A stretch of DNA of 64,000 nucleotides from IMG/VR virus record IMGVR_UViG_3300050015_000600, positions 1-64,000 of that record; one strand, written 5' to 3'. Below, piece by piece: positions 1 to 9,642 of this stretch. This DNA is from a virus. Every line of letters starts with the position of its first letter. Positions within the stretch are counted from its first letter, which is position 1. The translations under genes were made by a program, and so were the position numbers. Below the pieces are notes generated by a model. The model saw only the letters and a list, made by a program, of their open reading frames with translations, was not told the origin of the DNA and did no database searches.

Positions 1-716
1 AATCCATATCCATATCTATTAGCAAACGTCCCGTGCATCTGTTTAAAGTTCGTTACACCTGTTTGCGTTTGCGTGCTCAAATCCCAACCACCCGAAACGT
101 AAAGCGGTGCGGCTAAACTTGTACCGCTTGAACTAATAACTTGTATTTGTGTTGAGCTTGACGCCGCCGCTCCTGTGCTTGTTATACCAACCTTAACACA
201 AACAACACCACTCTGGGTAGAACTTGGATATTTCGCAAACAGCACTGCCGCAGTATTACTCGATATAGTAATTACTTCATAAGGTACTGAATCCGCACCT
301 AATACAAAATCACCAATAGCAAGCTCTGTTGTGAATGCTGTACCAGAACCTGTCAAAGTAGTAGAATTAAGCGTGAAAGTAAGCGTACCCGAAAGAGCGG
401 CATTATCGGGACTTTTCGCAACTCTTACTTCGTCGTTGCCTGTCCTGCCAGCCGAAGCGTCTGTTATACTTTGATATGGCAAAGAATATGTGCCATCAGC
501 TACACAAACCCACCAAGCGCCGTCAGATAAAGCATGATTAAGATTAACCGCTTGTAAAGATTTATAGACTTTGGCATTTGGAGCCGCAACACCGTCGTAC
601 ACTAAAGCATCTAAACCATAAGTGGTGCCTGCCGACCAATTTGCCATAGCTGTCGTTCTGTCCCTTTTTAGGGTGAAATCCTGTCCGTTTGTCCAATCAC
701 AGTATCTAATTGCCAT
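1..716 (-). CDS. tail fibre-like protein, N-terminal part (runs off the left edge)
   Basis: The reading frame is open from an ATG at 716-714 to the window edge (238 codons, no stop seen). The protein begins MAIRYCDWTNGQDFTL and becomes rich in Gly, Ser, Thr and Val, which fits a beta-structured adhesin or fibre. It is the last gene visible in a leftward run of fibre-type genes and overlaps the end of the small gene upstream by 11 bases. A receptor-binding fibre or spike is the likeliest role, inferred from composition and position; no named domain was recognised. The C-terminal part lies outside the window. Confidence 0.7.
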   Translation of the reverse strand, partial: MAIRYCDWTNGQDFTLKRDRTTAMANWSAGTTYGLDALVYDGVAAPNAKVYKSLQAVNLNHALSDGAWWVCVADGTYSLPYQSITDASAGRTGNDEVRVAKSPDNAALSGTLTFTLNSTTLTGSGTAFTTELAIGDFVLGADSVPYEVITISSNTAAVLFAKYPSSTQSGVVCVKVGITSTGAAASSSTQIQVISSSGTSLAAPLYVSGGWDLSTQTQTGVTNFKQMHGTFANRYGYG

Positions 717-978
717 AGGTTTTGCCTATTTTGGTGACAAGTGAAGGGAAAGCGGCTTTTAATTCGTTAATGCGATTAACTTCATTCTCCAAAGTAGCAT
801 TAAAGCTCGCCTCTATATCAGGAATTAATTCTATACCTTCCAATCCTACAGAGGTAAGCGTAAAGTTATATTCCTTTTCAAAAGTATTCACATCGTTTGA
901 AAATTCTACTTTTATTATCGCCGATTTTTGGTCATTGTTTATTACTATATCTTTAACAGTTGCCTTATATAAGTTCAT
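706..978 (-). CDS. small fibre-associated protein, paralogue of the next gene upstream
   Basis: About 90 residues, beginning MNLYKATVKD. A second ATG three bases upstream (981) is possible, but the GAGG ribosome-binding site is better spaced for 978. The N-terminal half resembles the neighbouring 69-aa protein (YKAKILDV against YKATVKDI, then an acidic beta-rich stretch), so the two look like a tandem duplication. It sits between fibre genes with short overlaps on both sides and may be a fibre chaperone or fibre subunit; that is inference from location only. Confidence 0.65.
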   Translation of the reverse strand: MNLYKATVKDIVINNDQKSAIIKVEFSNDVNTFEKEYNFTLTSVGLEGIELIPDIEASFNATLENEVNRINELKAAFPSLVTKIGKTYGN

Positions 979-1174
979 CATCCACCTCTGGGTTATTCAA
1001 TTTTTCTATTTCGTCCGCTATTTTTGCGTCTATGCCGTGTGTAGCACAGTCTATTTCGTTAGCCATTACATAGCTATAAGTTTTTATTTCTACTTTTGCT
1101 CCGTCCGAATACTCAACAAAGTATTTCACTTGGTCGTTTTCTTCGCGGACATCTAATATTTTTGCTTTATACAT
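965..1174 (-). CDS. small fibre-associated protein of unknown function
   Basis: Protein of 69 residues beginning MYKAKILDVREENDQ. It is acidic and predicted mostly beta in its first half. Its start resembles that of the downstream 90-aa protein, suggesting duplication. It begins two bases after the stop of the 183-aa fibre-like gene and overlaps the next gene by about 14 bases, so it is translated as part of the fibre operon. No function can be assigned from sequence alone. Confidence 0.65.
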   Translation of the reverse strand: MYKAKILDVREENDQVKYFVEYSDGAKVEIKTYSYVMANEIDCATHGIDAKIADEIEKLNNPEVDDELI

Positions 1175-1176
1175 TT

Positions 1177-1728
1177 TTATACCTTATATATTATATAGTC
1201 TAATGAAGGTTTTACATACCAACTGTCCGCGGTTACAGCCCAACCTAAATTCTGTACTGCTTCGTCCTCTCCTGAAGGATATGTCTGTTGTATAGCGCCT
1301 GCGGTAATACCTAAATATATTGGAGAGTTGATAGTGAAATTATACAATGTGTCATTTCTATATATGCCTTCAAGCAATATATCCCCTGGCGCACCGCTAA
1401 CACCGCTCGTTAAATTAACACCTCGCGCAGGATATGTACCAGTACCATTAGCATCGGCATTATAAACTTTGCTGTCTGTACCAATATATACCGGCGCACC
1501 TGCGGCTATGGTTTCCCCTTTTGAAAGTGATGTTCTTATGCCTACAGCCGATAAATCGCCTGGCATTGCGGATAACGCCAAATTCTCAGCCACCGCAGGT
1601 GCTGCCCACGTCCACGTACCACTACCATTCGTAGTCAATACGTTATTAGCACTACCCTCGGCTATTATTACTTCTGTAAAACTACCGTCATTAGCCTTTT
1701 TGAATACAAATAAGTTATTGTCTGCCAT
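1177..1728 (-). CDS. fibre-like structural protein
   Basis: 183 residues beginning MADNNLFVFKKANDGSF, rich in Gly, Ala, Thr and Asn, with a phrase typical of phage fibre and capsid-surface repeats (NVLTTNGSGTWTWAAP). This style of short repeat-like beta sequence is common in tail-fibre adaptor regions. The gene lies between the 332-aa fibre-like protein and two small accessory genes. It is probably a fibre or fibre-tip component; the composition is seen, the role is inferred. Confidence 0.7.
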   Translation of the reverse strand: MADNNLFVFKKANDGSFTEVIIAEGSANNVLTTNGSGTWTWAAPAVAENLALSAMPGDLSAVGIRTSLSKGETIAAGAPVYIGTDSKVYNADANGTGTYPARGVNLTSGVSGAPGDILLEGIYRNDTLYNFTINSPIYLGITAGAIQQTYPSGEDEAVQNLGWAVTADSWYVKPSLDYIIYKV

Positions 1729-1742
1729 TTGTTACCTATAGT

Positions 1743-2741
1743 TTACCAATTTTTTGCTGTTACGGAACGTGACCATCTGCCCGAACCGCCGGAACCTGCT
1801 GTTACGCCAATATACCAATAGTTGCCATCGTAAGCCATTATGCCTACTGCCGAGCAATCCGAATTATAAGCTGCCGGTGCCGCACTCCACATACTTAATA
1901 CTTGAGTAGATAATACTAAACCACCACCTGCGCTTACTGTTACGGCAGCGTGTTTTAGTGATATTGCGCTTGCTACATCAGTATTAGATAAGCCAGAATC
2001 TTCAATTAGTTTACCAGTCGTACCATTAAATTGACAAATGTTATTATCTGTTACACTTGCTGCACCAATTACTGCGCCGTCCAGGTTAGTTTGTGCTACC
2101 GTCCAATCAGCGTCAACATTGCTTGAACCAGCTCTATCTACTATAGCCATTACCAAATCGCCTATCTCGCATACCTTGCCTTTTATAGTGCCGGCTTCGA
2201 TTACTCTATACGTCCAACCTGTATCGTAAGTAGCCAATGCGTTAAAAGCAACTATCGTATGCGTGCCACCCGTACCTACTGTTCCTTTGAATATCATTGC
2301 GTCATTAGAAGCAAACAAACCATCTGCGTAAGCCTGTGTCGCTAAAGTACCCGTTACCGCCGGCAATGTCAATGTCACGTCTGCCGTCATAACAGCATTT
2401 GTTATTGTCATTGTGTGGTCTTCACCAGCGTTTAGCGCTACGTCAAGAACTATTTTCCCTGTTGAAGAATCACTATCTATCGTAAATGTATTGCTCGTGG
2501 TTCCTGTATCTGTATTCTGCGTGTGTCCACCTGATACAGCAACCCATTTTAATCCTGTCGCTTCGTTGCTATCCGCGACTAATATATAAGTGTCCGTGCC
2601 TACGGCTAATACCGTTGGTACGTGGTTAGTGTCTGCCGATAGCAAACTGCCTTTGTTTAAGTGGATTATCTTCTCGCTAAATTCTGTGCCTGCCGCCGCC
2701 ACATTTTGCGTAAGTACCACGTCATATTGAACTAATGCCAT
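1743..2741 (-). CDS. tail fibre-like protein
   Basis: 332 residues. The middle contains phage fibre-type sequence (TLTLPAVTGTLATQAYADGL), which matches the low-complexity beta repeats of trimeric fibres. The last part (CSAVGIMAYDGNYWYIGV) looks like a compact C-terminal domain ending in Trp. The start codon overlaps the stop of the 93-aa gene upstream (ATG/TAA coupling). Likely a distal fibre subunit of the virion. Confidence 0.75.
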   Translation of the reverse strand: MALVQYDVVLTQNVAAAGTEFSEKIIHLNKGSLLSADTNHVPTVLAVGTDTYILVADSNEATGLKWVAVSGGHTQNTDTGTTSNTFTIDSDSSTGKIVLDVALNAGEDHTMTITNAVMTADVTLTLPAVTGTLATQAYADGLFASNDAMIFKGTVGTGGTHTIVAFNALATYDTGWTYRVIEAGTIKGKVCEIGDLVMAIVDRAGSSNVDADWTVAQTNLDGAVIGAASVTDNNICQFNGTTGKLIEDSGLSNTDVASAISLKHAAVTVSAGGGLVLSTQVLSMWSAAPAAYNSDCSAVGIMAYDGNYWYIGVTAGSGGSGRWSRSVTAKNW

Positions 2742-3022
2742 TATTCTTCCTCTTTCTCTATATCATACAATTCAAAATTCACTTTTACATCGTCTTTGGT
2801 TTCTAATGCCATACGCAATATGTCCAACAGTCCTTCTTTTTTAATTACTATGCCACAGAAGTATTTCTCGCCTATGAGTTCAATAATCTGTTCTTTAGTC
2901 GCCAATCTATTTTCTTCTGCTATAATGGTCAAGCGTTGTAACTCCGCTTCCATCTCTTCTATTTTCTTTTTTAAACTTTTACGTCCCATTTCTATGTCCT
3001 CATAAGTGGTTGCTTTTTCCAT
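2741..3022 (-). CDS. small coiled-coil protein
   Basis: 93 residues, highly charged. Residues about 10-40 form a coiled coil (MGRKSLKKKIEEMEAELQRL), followed by a short acidic domain ending EKEEE. It lies between the nozzle-adjacent 92-aa protein and the fibre gene. It could be an assembly chaperone for the neighbouring fibre, as small charged coiled-coil proteins next to fibre genes often are. This is inference from position and composition. Confidence 0.65.
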   Translation of the reverse strand: MEKATTYEDIEMGRKSLKKKIEEMEAELQRLTIIAEENRLATKEQIIELIGEKYFCGIVIKKEGLLDILRMALETKDDVKVNFELYDIEKEEE

Positions 3023-3270
3023 ATTGCATTTCCGGCTGTTCCGGTTTTAGTACATTTATATTCGTAATCATCATCAAAATATTCTTGACCCAACACACCA
3101 GCATCTACAGCACTTGATTTTGTACCATAATTCCCTGGTATGTTATTGTTTGGCGGGATAGTTCCTTGGTTCCCTGTCCCTGGGTCGCCCATCGGCGGAT
3201 AGAATCCATTGTTCGCGGTATTCGCCGCGCTATCGTTCGTGTCTTCCCATTCGGGATAAAAACCTGCCAT
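2992..3270 (-). CDS. small Asn/Gly/Pro-rich virion-associated protein
   Basis: 92 residues beginning MAGFYPEWEDTNDSA. It contains two FYP motifs and a Gly/Pro/Asn-rich linker. It starts five bases after the stop of the giant nozzle-like gene and overlaps the next gene by about 30 bases. The flexible, repeated-motif character suggests a tail-tip or linker protein. No known family was recognised. Confidence 0.6.
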   Translation of the reverse strand: MAGFYPEWEDTNDSAANTANNGFYPPMGDPGTGNQGTIPPNNNIPGNYGTKSSAVDAGVLGQEYFDDDYEYKCTKTGTAGNAIWKKQPLMRT

Positions 3271-3274
3271 CTCT

Positions 3275-6200
3275 CTACCTTATATGTGAATGAATCATTC
3301 GCCAATAAAAATTGTATTCTGCTAAGTATGTATATCCCTCTGTCTCAATATCTATATGATACTGTTTCCCCTTCGCCGGTCTGTCGTCAACTTTATATAA
3401 TCCGTTAGCGTCTAAGCCCATTCTCGGAGTTTCGTTTACTATTCTGATAAAGTTGTCGTGCGTCCCGCTTATAGTTCTTTTCCCTGGATAGCCTTCGTAA
3501 TAAGTTCCTGAAGCATAATCAACCGTAGGATTAAAGTCCTCTTTGCCTACAGCGTAATCAGTCGCTCCCAAGAATCCCTCGTGTTCTATCTTATTAAAGT
3601 ATTTATCATAGTTATTCTCAGTCGAAGTCTTAATCGTTATAAAGCCTTCGCTGTATATATCAAAATTGTTATCTCTGATTCTCTTGTTTACAGTCCCGTT
3701 ATTCATATCATAGAATTTACTTCTGTAGATATTCTTAATCGGGAACTCTATTTTATGTGGAAACTCATTAGCCACTAATGTTTCATAATTGCCGCTCTTG
3801 CCGTAATCAGCGTTATTGTAAAGCACAGAATCAGTCCCTTTATATAGCTCTGGTGCTTTGTAAGGCGTTTCTATGTAAAATTGTGCTGTTTTATATCTCT
3901 CGCCCGAAGAATACGGCACGCCCGATATATCGAAATTGCCGTATAATTTCGGAAGTATATCCGCGCTTCTAAGTTCGCCCAAGCTATTAGTAAAGTATTT
4001 TCTCAATACCTGTTGCGAATCGTTTGCTGTAGTGACAAAAGGTGGCATAGGATAATTGCCTGCCAGCTCGTTGCTGACATCTCCTGTATTAAGATAAGAA
4101 TACTTTGTAGCGTACTGGTGTAACAAATTTACTACATAAACGTGCCCTAAAAGCCGTTTATCGTGCTTAAATTTGCTGTTATTGTCAAAGTACGTTATAG
4201 TTGTATCGTGAGTGTCGCTATCGCCTAAATTACAGCCAATCGGTATATTCAAATACAGTTCGCTTGTCGTAGGATTATAAGCGCACGACGCGTCTCTGAT
4301 TTTCTCTTTCGCGTTCTGTAATCTAAACTGTAATTCTTCGTTGAACTTGCCGTCTATCTTTGAGAATTGGTTATTATCATATCTCATCAAACCTTCCCAG
4401 CTTAGGAAATACAACACGTTGTCTATATTTATCAACGTATTAGGTGCTATACATCCTATATTAGGTGTTAGCTCATCCGTTCTACTTATAGGCTCCTGGC
4501 GTCCTTGTACTGCCATTCTGTGCGTAGAGTTCTCTTTGAATATTACTAAGTTGCCGTATAAACTCGCAAGCCCAGTCACCTGGTCGCCGTCGCCTTCTTT
4601 TACTTGTCCAAAAGCGTCAGCTTTGATTTTGTCAGGTAAAAATGCTTCCGAGTATCTAAAAGCAGATTCATAGTTATGAACATCGCGTTGTACTACAGGC
4701 ATTGCTTGTTTACCGGTTAATCCCGCATCTACGAATATACCTTCGTCATCAGGTTCTACCTTGCCGACATAGAAAAATTCGTCAGGCTGTGGAAGTGTTG
4801 CCGTAGGCTTTGTTCTGTAGACTTCTACTTCTTTTATGCTGTCGTCGTACTTGCTTGGAATAGTATATAATACTACCGCGTATTTATCAACCGTGCCCGA
4901 TTGGTGTACGCCCGAGGTTTCTATATGGCTCGTTTCTTTGTAATCTGAATACACACCCGTATTATCTTTATAAAGGTATCTATATTTAACTATTTTATTT
5001 CCTTCGAATCCGTCATCGCCGGAAGCTGTGCACATAAATGTTTCGTAATGCGTGTCAGGATACATAAAGTCGCCGTAGCCGCTTATACCGCTTTCTAATT
5101 CGTGTTTGCGGATTGGCTTTGGAGAATATGTTTCCTCTAAATTTGCATAATACATACGCTCGTTCAACGCTACATTAAACCTTGATTTTAATGGGTCTGT
5201 TAAGCCGTCGTAATCTGATATATTTACACTAAAATCTAATTCTTCGTCTTTGATTTTATCGAAGTAATAGCAACCGGAATAGTTAGTTTTGTCTAACATC
5301 TCTGTTATAGCTATATCACCTTCGCGTTTGATAGGCACTTCTTCTACTAAGCCGTATTGTGTTGGCTGGTAGTCGTTGTTGTGTGAACTTAATGTTCTAA
5401 ATATCAATAATCTCTTAGCGCGGGCAGGAACCTTAGCATTTTCTATTTTAAATCCTATCCTTGGTGCTTTGAATAACACAGAACTTGGGAATACTGCTGT
5501 CAATTGTTCCGGCAACATTAAGCGTGTACCCGCGAAGTAGTTTTCAAGAGTAAGATTGTCGCCGAAATTTCTATGATTAAACCCCGTATATTCCTTATCC
5601 CCTAATAAATTATAATGAATATTAACGTCATATAGCGTTCCTGTATAATCTAAACGAGCCATGTCATAAGCAAACATATCGCCGCTCATAACAGCTATTT
5701 TCGCAGAATCCATATCCCCATGTATATAGATTTTTTCTGAGTATATATCCATTTGTGGCGGGTTAATTTCAATATTTATAATGCCATTTTGTATTAATCT
5801 GTTTCGCGCTTGAGTTTGAATAGCCAAATCCGTATTCATTAAATCTTCAGAATCTTCTTTAACTATCCTTAACGAAGTATTAGGCCTAAAATCATACGCT
5901 CCGCTTACTATAGGATTTTTATTATTCCAGTCATCGTCTCTATCCGCGTTACTTACGCCTAATAAATTAAAATAGAAATCATTATCTGGTACGTTATAAT
6001 ATTTACCCCAAATCGAATCAGGAAACCGCAACGCCATCGCTTCATATATATTGCGCGGAAAGTGATCAATCGTGTAATGATACCCAAATCCGGCATTTGT
6101 TCCACCTGTGACTATTTCATATTTTCTGACATCGTCATTCGCATAAGCTAATCTAACTCTACCATCTACATCGCACAAAGAATTATATGTAACGCTTTTA

Positions 6201-8356
6201 CCTTCGGTTTTAAATATTGGCAGATATAAGCTGTGTACAGAAGTGTAAACATCTGCGTTGCTCTCTGTTATCTGCGCTCTGTTATAAAATTTACTATCTT
6301 CATAAATGCTTATTTCTGGGCTATCGTCGTCATCGTCGTCCCATAACGAAACAGCCTCGTAAAAAATTCCATTGTATTTGACATACGGCGTTGACACGCC
6401 TGTGATAAGTGTACTTAATTCACCTTTTTCATCGTGCGTCCAACCAGATATATCATAATTTGTTGCATCAGGTGCAAATCTATGATTCATGCCGCTGTAC
6501 ATCTGTTGCTTTAAGTCGTAGAATTTTTGACCAAAGTCGCTCAATTCAGTATCGTTGTTCTCAAAGAATTTTGGATACGGATTATAATACGCGTCGTTTG
6601 TTAATCCAACGTAACCGCTTTTTGGTTCTGTGAATTGGCTCAAATGGTATGGTTCGCCGCTCCTTAAACCGCCCATCTCCAATGGTCTATCGTAAGAAGT
6701 GTTATAAACCATGTCTTCGTCTTTTGTAGCCGACCACATAATATCAGGGATAAGCATTTCCGCCGAAGGTGCTGAATATTGCCCTCCGCCTAAATCCCAA
6801 ACGAACCTGTATCTCCAAACACCTAAAGGCACTTCTTCGCCGTATCTGCCATGTTTTTTAATCTCTGTTATACGTGTCTTTAGTCCGTCTAATTTTTCAA
6901 ATTCGCGGCTTACTTCATTAAGCATATAATGTGTTACGTCTGCTTCGTAGCCAGTCGGAATAACATAATTATCTTTCGCGCCTATAGTAGGATGGTAATT
7001 TAGTTTATAATCTTCCCAAATATAGCTGTCGGCATATTTTAAATCATCTAATTCATCTTTCTTGAATTTTGGAATAGATAACAAATCGTCAAATTCTTCA
7101 CGGACATCCGAATTGCTGAAAACATATTTTAAGTCAGTATTGTTGTAATGATGAATAGTATAATCAACCTGCCGCTTGTCAGAAGTATATTTGGCTTTAA
7201 CATAAGTATTGAGGAAAGTCGTATATGAATCATTGCCTAAGTATTCTTCTATAATTTTAGCAGTTCTGCTCTCTTGTATCCCTTCGCCGACATTCTCTAG
7301 CCAATCCATGTTGCTAATCGTATCCGAGAAATGGTCAACCGTTGTTTTTGTCCACTTCTTGTCAAACTCATAGCCATACAATCCCATGGCAGTGTTTACA
7401 CCGCTGTATTTGTCGTTTTCAGCCCCGCTGTCGAATCTTAAGTCAACTTCCACACAATCTATGTCAAACAAGTCTAAAGTGTTGTCACGGAGCCTTAATT
7501 CGTGTACCTGTCCATACGTGCCATCATACTGCTCTCTGTCATATTCATCTTCCAACATTAAGTCGCCGTTAGTTCTATCACTAATAACCAGCTTGTGTTT
7601 ATACTCGTGCATATCGACATAGTCATTTATCCAAGGGTCAGGCCGTATGCCTGATATAACCTCACCATTAGGGAAATAACAATTGCCCGAAATATAAATA
7701 GTGTTGACCGTCCCCCGATTAGGAGCGTATAACTGCTCAGAACCCTTAAAGTCAACACCATTAATATTTACATCTTTTTTATCTATCACAGTGACACATT
7801 TAAAATCTTTTCTTGCCGCGTCTTCAAAGTGAAAACCGGAAACGCCGTACTCTAAGCTAGTGCTTACTAATAATTTGTTAGCCAACGATCCTGTCGTCGG
7901 GCTGAATAGGTACGTCCCCTTATGACTGTAAGCTCCGCTGAAACCGTCAGCATAACCGGCTCTCACAAAATACACCATCACTCTGTCTGAATCTATAGCA
8001 TCCCAGTAATCCGCGAATATGTATTCACCAAGGCCAACTATTCCATTGCTGTTGACATGGCTCGTCACGTCTATAAAAGCACTACTGCGAATACCGGAAG
8101 CCACTGCCAAACCATTACCGCTTTGAACAACCTCCCATTGGTTAAACAACACACCGCTCGAATCCAAACCGCTAATCTCGTAAGGATAGCCGCTATCGCT
8201 TTCTAACCCGATATAATAACCATTACGGTTCACAAGTTTACCAACTTCGTTCATCCTGAAGTTTAATATATCTCTTGCTTCGCCTTCGTTTATTAAGTCA
8301 GGTGCTATCTCGCTGTTAAGCCCTTTAAATACGTTAGTGGTTTGTTTGGCGTACAT
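3275..8356 (-). CDS. giant tail nozzle / muzzle-like protein (1693 aa)
   Basis: One uninterrupted frame of 1693 residues. The N-terminus (MYAKQTTNVFKGLNSEIAP, then an EARDILNFR motif) has the form seen at the start of podovirus tail nozzle or stabilisation proteins, where the phrase fixes the protein to the adaptor ring. The rest is Tyr-, Asp- and Gly-rich and beta-dominated, with a run of five Asp near the middle. It directly follows the lysozyme and the adaptor-like genes, the place of the tubular nozzle in T7- and P22-type phages and of the muzzle in crAss-like phages. The nozzle role is inferred from gene order and the N-terminal phrase. Its start overlaps the 3' end of the lysozyme gene by about 50 bases. 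Confidence 0.85.
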   Translation of the reverse strand: MYAKQTTNVFKGLNSEIAPDLINEGEARDILNFRMNEVGKLVNRNGYYIGLESDSGYPYEISGLDSSGVLFNQWEVVQSGNGLAVASGIRSSAFIDVTSHVNSNGIVGLGEYIFADYWDAIDSDRVMVYFVRAGYADGFSGAYSHKGTYLFSPTTGSLANKLLVSTSLEYGVSGFHFEDAARKDFKCVTVIDKKDVNINGVDFKGSEQLYAPNRGTVNTIYISGNCYFPNGEVISGIRPDPWINDYVDMHEYKHKLVISDRTNGDLMLEDEYDREQYDGTYGQVHELRLRDNTLDLFDIDCVEVDLRFDSGAENDKYSGVNTAMGLYGYEFDKKWTKTTVDHFSDTISNMDWLENVGEGIQESRTAKIIEEYLGNDSYTTFLNTYVKAKYTSDKRQVDYTIHHYNNTDLKYVFSNSDVREEFDDLLSIPKFKKDELDDLKYADSYIWEDYKLNYHPTIGAKDNYVIPTGYEADVTHYMLNEVSREFEKLDGLKTRITEIKKHGRYGEEVPLGVWRYRFVWDLGGGQYSAPSAEMLIPDIMWSATKDEDMVYNTSYDRPLEMGGLRSGEPYHLSQFTEPKSGYVGLTNDAYYNPYPKFFENNDTELSDFGQKFYDLKQQMYSGMNHRFAPDATNYDISGWTHDEKGELSTLITGVSTPYVKYNGIFYEAVSLWDDDDDDSPEISIYEDSKFYNRAQITESNADVYTSVHSLYLPIFKTEGKSVTYNSLCDVDGRVRLAYANDDVRKYEIVTGGTNAGFGYHYTIDHFPRNIYEAMALRFPDSIWGKYYNVPDNDFYFNLLGVSNADRDDDWNNKNPIVSGAYDFRPNTSLRIVKEDSEDLMNTDLAIQTQARNRLIQNGIINIEINPPQMDIYSEKIYIHGDMDSAKIAVMSGDMFAYDMARLDYTGTLYDVNIHYNLLGDKEYTGFNHRNFGDNLTLENYFAGTRLMLPEQLTAVFPSSVLFKAPRIGFKIENAKVPARAKRLLIFRTLSSHNNDYQPTQYGLVEEVPIKREGDIAITEMLDKTNYSGCYYFDKIKDEELDFSVNISDYDGLTDPLKSRFNVALNERMYYANLEETYSPKPIRKHELESGISGYGDFMYPDTHYETFMCTASGDDGFEGNKIVKYRYLYKDNTGVYSDYKETSHIETSGVHQSGTVDKYAVVLYTIPSKYDDSIKEVEVYRTKPTATLPQPDEFFYVGKVEPDDEGIFVDAGLTGKQAMPVVQRDVHNYESAFRYSEAFLPDKIKADAFGQVKEGDGDQVTGLASLYGNLVIFKENSTHRMAVQGRQEPISRTDELTPNIGCIAPNTLINIDNVLYFLSWEGLMRYDNNQFSKIDGKFNEELQFRLQNAKEKIRDASCAYNPTTSELYLNIPIGCNLGDSDTHDTTITYFDNNSKFKHDKRLLGHVYVVNLLHQYATKYSYLNTGDVSNELAGNYPMPPFVTTANDSQQVLRKYFTNSLGELRSADILPKLYGNFDISGVPYSSGERYKTAQFYIETPYKAPELYKGTDSVLYNNADYGKSGNYETLVANEFPHKIEFPIKNIYRSKFYDMNNGTVNKRIRDNNFDIYSEGFITIKTSTENNYDKYFNKIEHEGFLGATDYAVGKEDFNPTVDYASGTYYEGYPGKRTISGTHDNFIRIVNETPRMGLDANGLYKVDDRPAKGKQYHIDIETEGYTYLAEYNFYWRMIHSHIR

Positions 8357-8925
8357 AATAAATCCTGTTTACCTTTTGATTTTAAATTAACTTTCTTTTT
8401 TCCTAAGAACAAATCAACTCTTGCTCTTACTCTTATCTTTAATCCTCTGATCACTCTGCCGTCTGCGTGTATGTATCGGCTCATTAGTTCTGCCGCTTCT
8501 TCCATCTTATAGTTATTTACTAATTCGATGATACCCGTGGATAAAGAACCTAGATTGTAAACGTGGTCGGCCAAAGCCACCCACTCGTAGTCGAATAATT
8601 GTACTGTAATTTTGTCTTTTAAATAACTTTCGCATTGTACTAATTCATTGAAAAATAATCTATCTGCTAATTCTTGTGATATTCTGTTAGTATTGCCGCG
8701 TCCCCATGACGTTCCATATCCTATCGTTCTGTTACCGCCTGAGCATGTGTAGGCCGTAAGCCTGCAACCCTCTTGCGTCTTTATAAATTTCGCCGCTTGC
8801 ATCCACCTTGTATCTACATCTTGACTAAGCCCACGGGCTGATATTATAATCCCTAGAACTATGATGAGAATACTCCGGTAGAAATAATTTAGCGAACTCG
8901 ATTTCCTCTTTATATCTTTTCTCAT
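8305..8925 (-). CDS. phage lysozyme (endolysin, GH24/T4-type) with N-terminal hydrophobic segment
   Basis: Cleaves peptidoglycan for host lysis or tail entry. The catalytic signature is clear: a Glu in FIKTQEGCRLTAY followed by GNRTIGYGTSWG, as in T4/P22-type lysozymes. Before it lies a basic tail and a hydrophobic stretch (YRSILIIVLGIIISARG), suggesting a signal or signal-anchor-release N-terminus. The ATG at 8925 is chosen; a GTG at 8952 is in frame, and an internal ATG at 8802 would remove the hydrophobic segment. The 5' end overlaps the preceding adaptor-like gene by 101 bases and the 3' end overlaps the nozzle gene. A lysozyme between adaptor and nozzle genes could be virion-borne rather than a free endolysin. 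Confidence 0.85.
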   Translation of the reverse strand: MRKDIKRKSSSLNYFYRSILIIVLGIIISARGLSQDVDTRWMQAAKFIKTQEGCRLTAYTCSGGNRTIGYGTSWGRGNTNRISQELADRLFFNELVQCESYLKDKITVQLFDYEWVALADHVYNLGSLSTGIIELVNNYKMEEAAELMSRYIHADGRVIRGLKIRVRARVDLFLGKKKVNLKSKGKQDLLCTPNKPLTYLKGLTAR

Positions 8926-9634
8926 ATTGCATAAAATTCGGACTCCCAGCACTCATAATATATTCACTTACTGCATACATCAAAAAACAGCGTTCGTAAG
9001 GAGCCAATAGAGGATTTACCCTCGTGCTCTCAAACATAGTCTGAAATGTTGTATCTAGTGTTGGTATGCTATTTGTATTAAGATCATACCAGGCATCCCA
9101 ATATGTATAGTAGTTGAATACAGGTGTACTCGTCCCTGCTGTCCATAGCGGTGTGCCAAAGGCTGGAATATCCGGTTTATAAAATATCAGTATCTCATCA
9201 GGTTCGCAAGGCTCCATGCCTTTGCTAAACCTGATTTCGTTATCGTGAATTGAATAACGTGTACTGTCGTCATTATAGGCGTAACCGCGGTGATAATCTA
9301 ATAATTTTGTATCACCATAAAGCCCGTTATACATTTTTTCGTTATACGCGTCCCTCTCTTTCACCCCCATCGGAACACACAGACGCCCATTGCCATTGGC
9401 ATCAACGTCTTTTATCTGTATGATTCGTAAATAATCAACAGGAATCGTAAAGTACGGCTCCTGCGCGGCCTTAAGAAATGTTATTTTCTTCTCTAAATAC
9501 TCAGTCTCCCTCTGAAACTGCTGCATGCCGCGGGTAAATGACCGCATAAAGGTTACTTCGTCTGTCGGAAGTTTCTCCGTGTATAGACGCAGCGCAATTT
9601 GATAATCTGAATATAATTCTCTAAATGTTGACAT
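8825..9634 (-). CDS. head-tail adaptor / ring-like protein
   Basis: 269 residues beginning MSTFRELYSDYQIALRLYT. It is the fifth and last of a run of 220-270-aa proteins downstream of the capsid genes. All open with a helical N-terminus followed by a beta-rich middle (GMEPCEPDEILIFYKPDIP here) and a helical C-terminus, the general build of podovirus adaptor or tail-ring proteins. It ends inside the lysozyme gene. The adaptor call is by position and resemblance within the series, not by a recognised motif. Confidence 0.75.
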   Translation of the reverse strand: MSTFRELYSDYQIALRLYTEKLPTDEVTFMRSFTRGMQQFQRETEYLEKKITFLKAAQEPYFTIPVDYLRIIQIKDVDANGNGRLCVPMGVKERDAYNEKMYNGLYGDTKLLDYHRGYAYNDDSTRYSIHDNEIRFSKGMEPCEPDEILIFYKPDIPAFGTPLWTAGTSTPVFNYYTYWDAWYDLNTNSIPTLDTTFQTMFESTRVNPLLAPYERCFLMYAVSEYIMSAGSPNFMQYEKRYKEEIEFAKLFLPEYSHHSSRDYNISPWA

Positions 9635-9642
9635 TGCTTAAC

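Noticed and set aside
722-1156. Plus-strand open frames opposite the virion and ejection genes (for example 722-1156, 15121-15606, 55641-56336)
   Set aside because: They mirror well-supported minus-strand genes, with cysteine/serine-rich shadow composition and no start signals.
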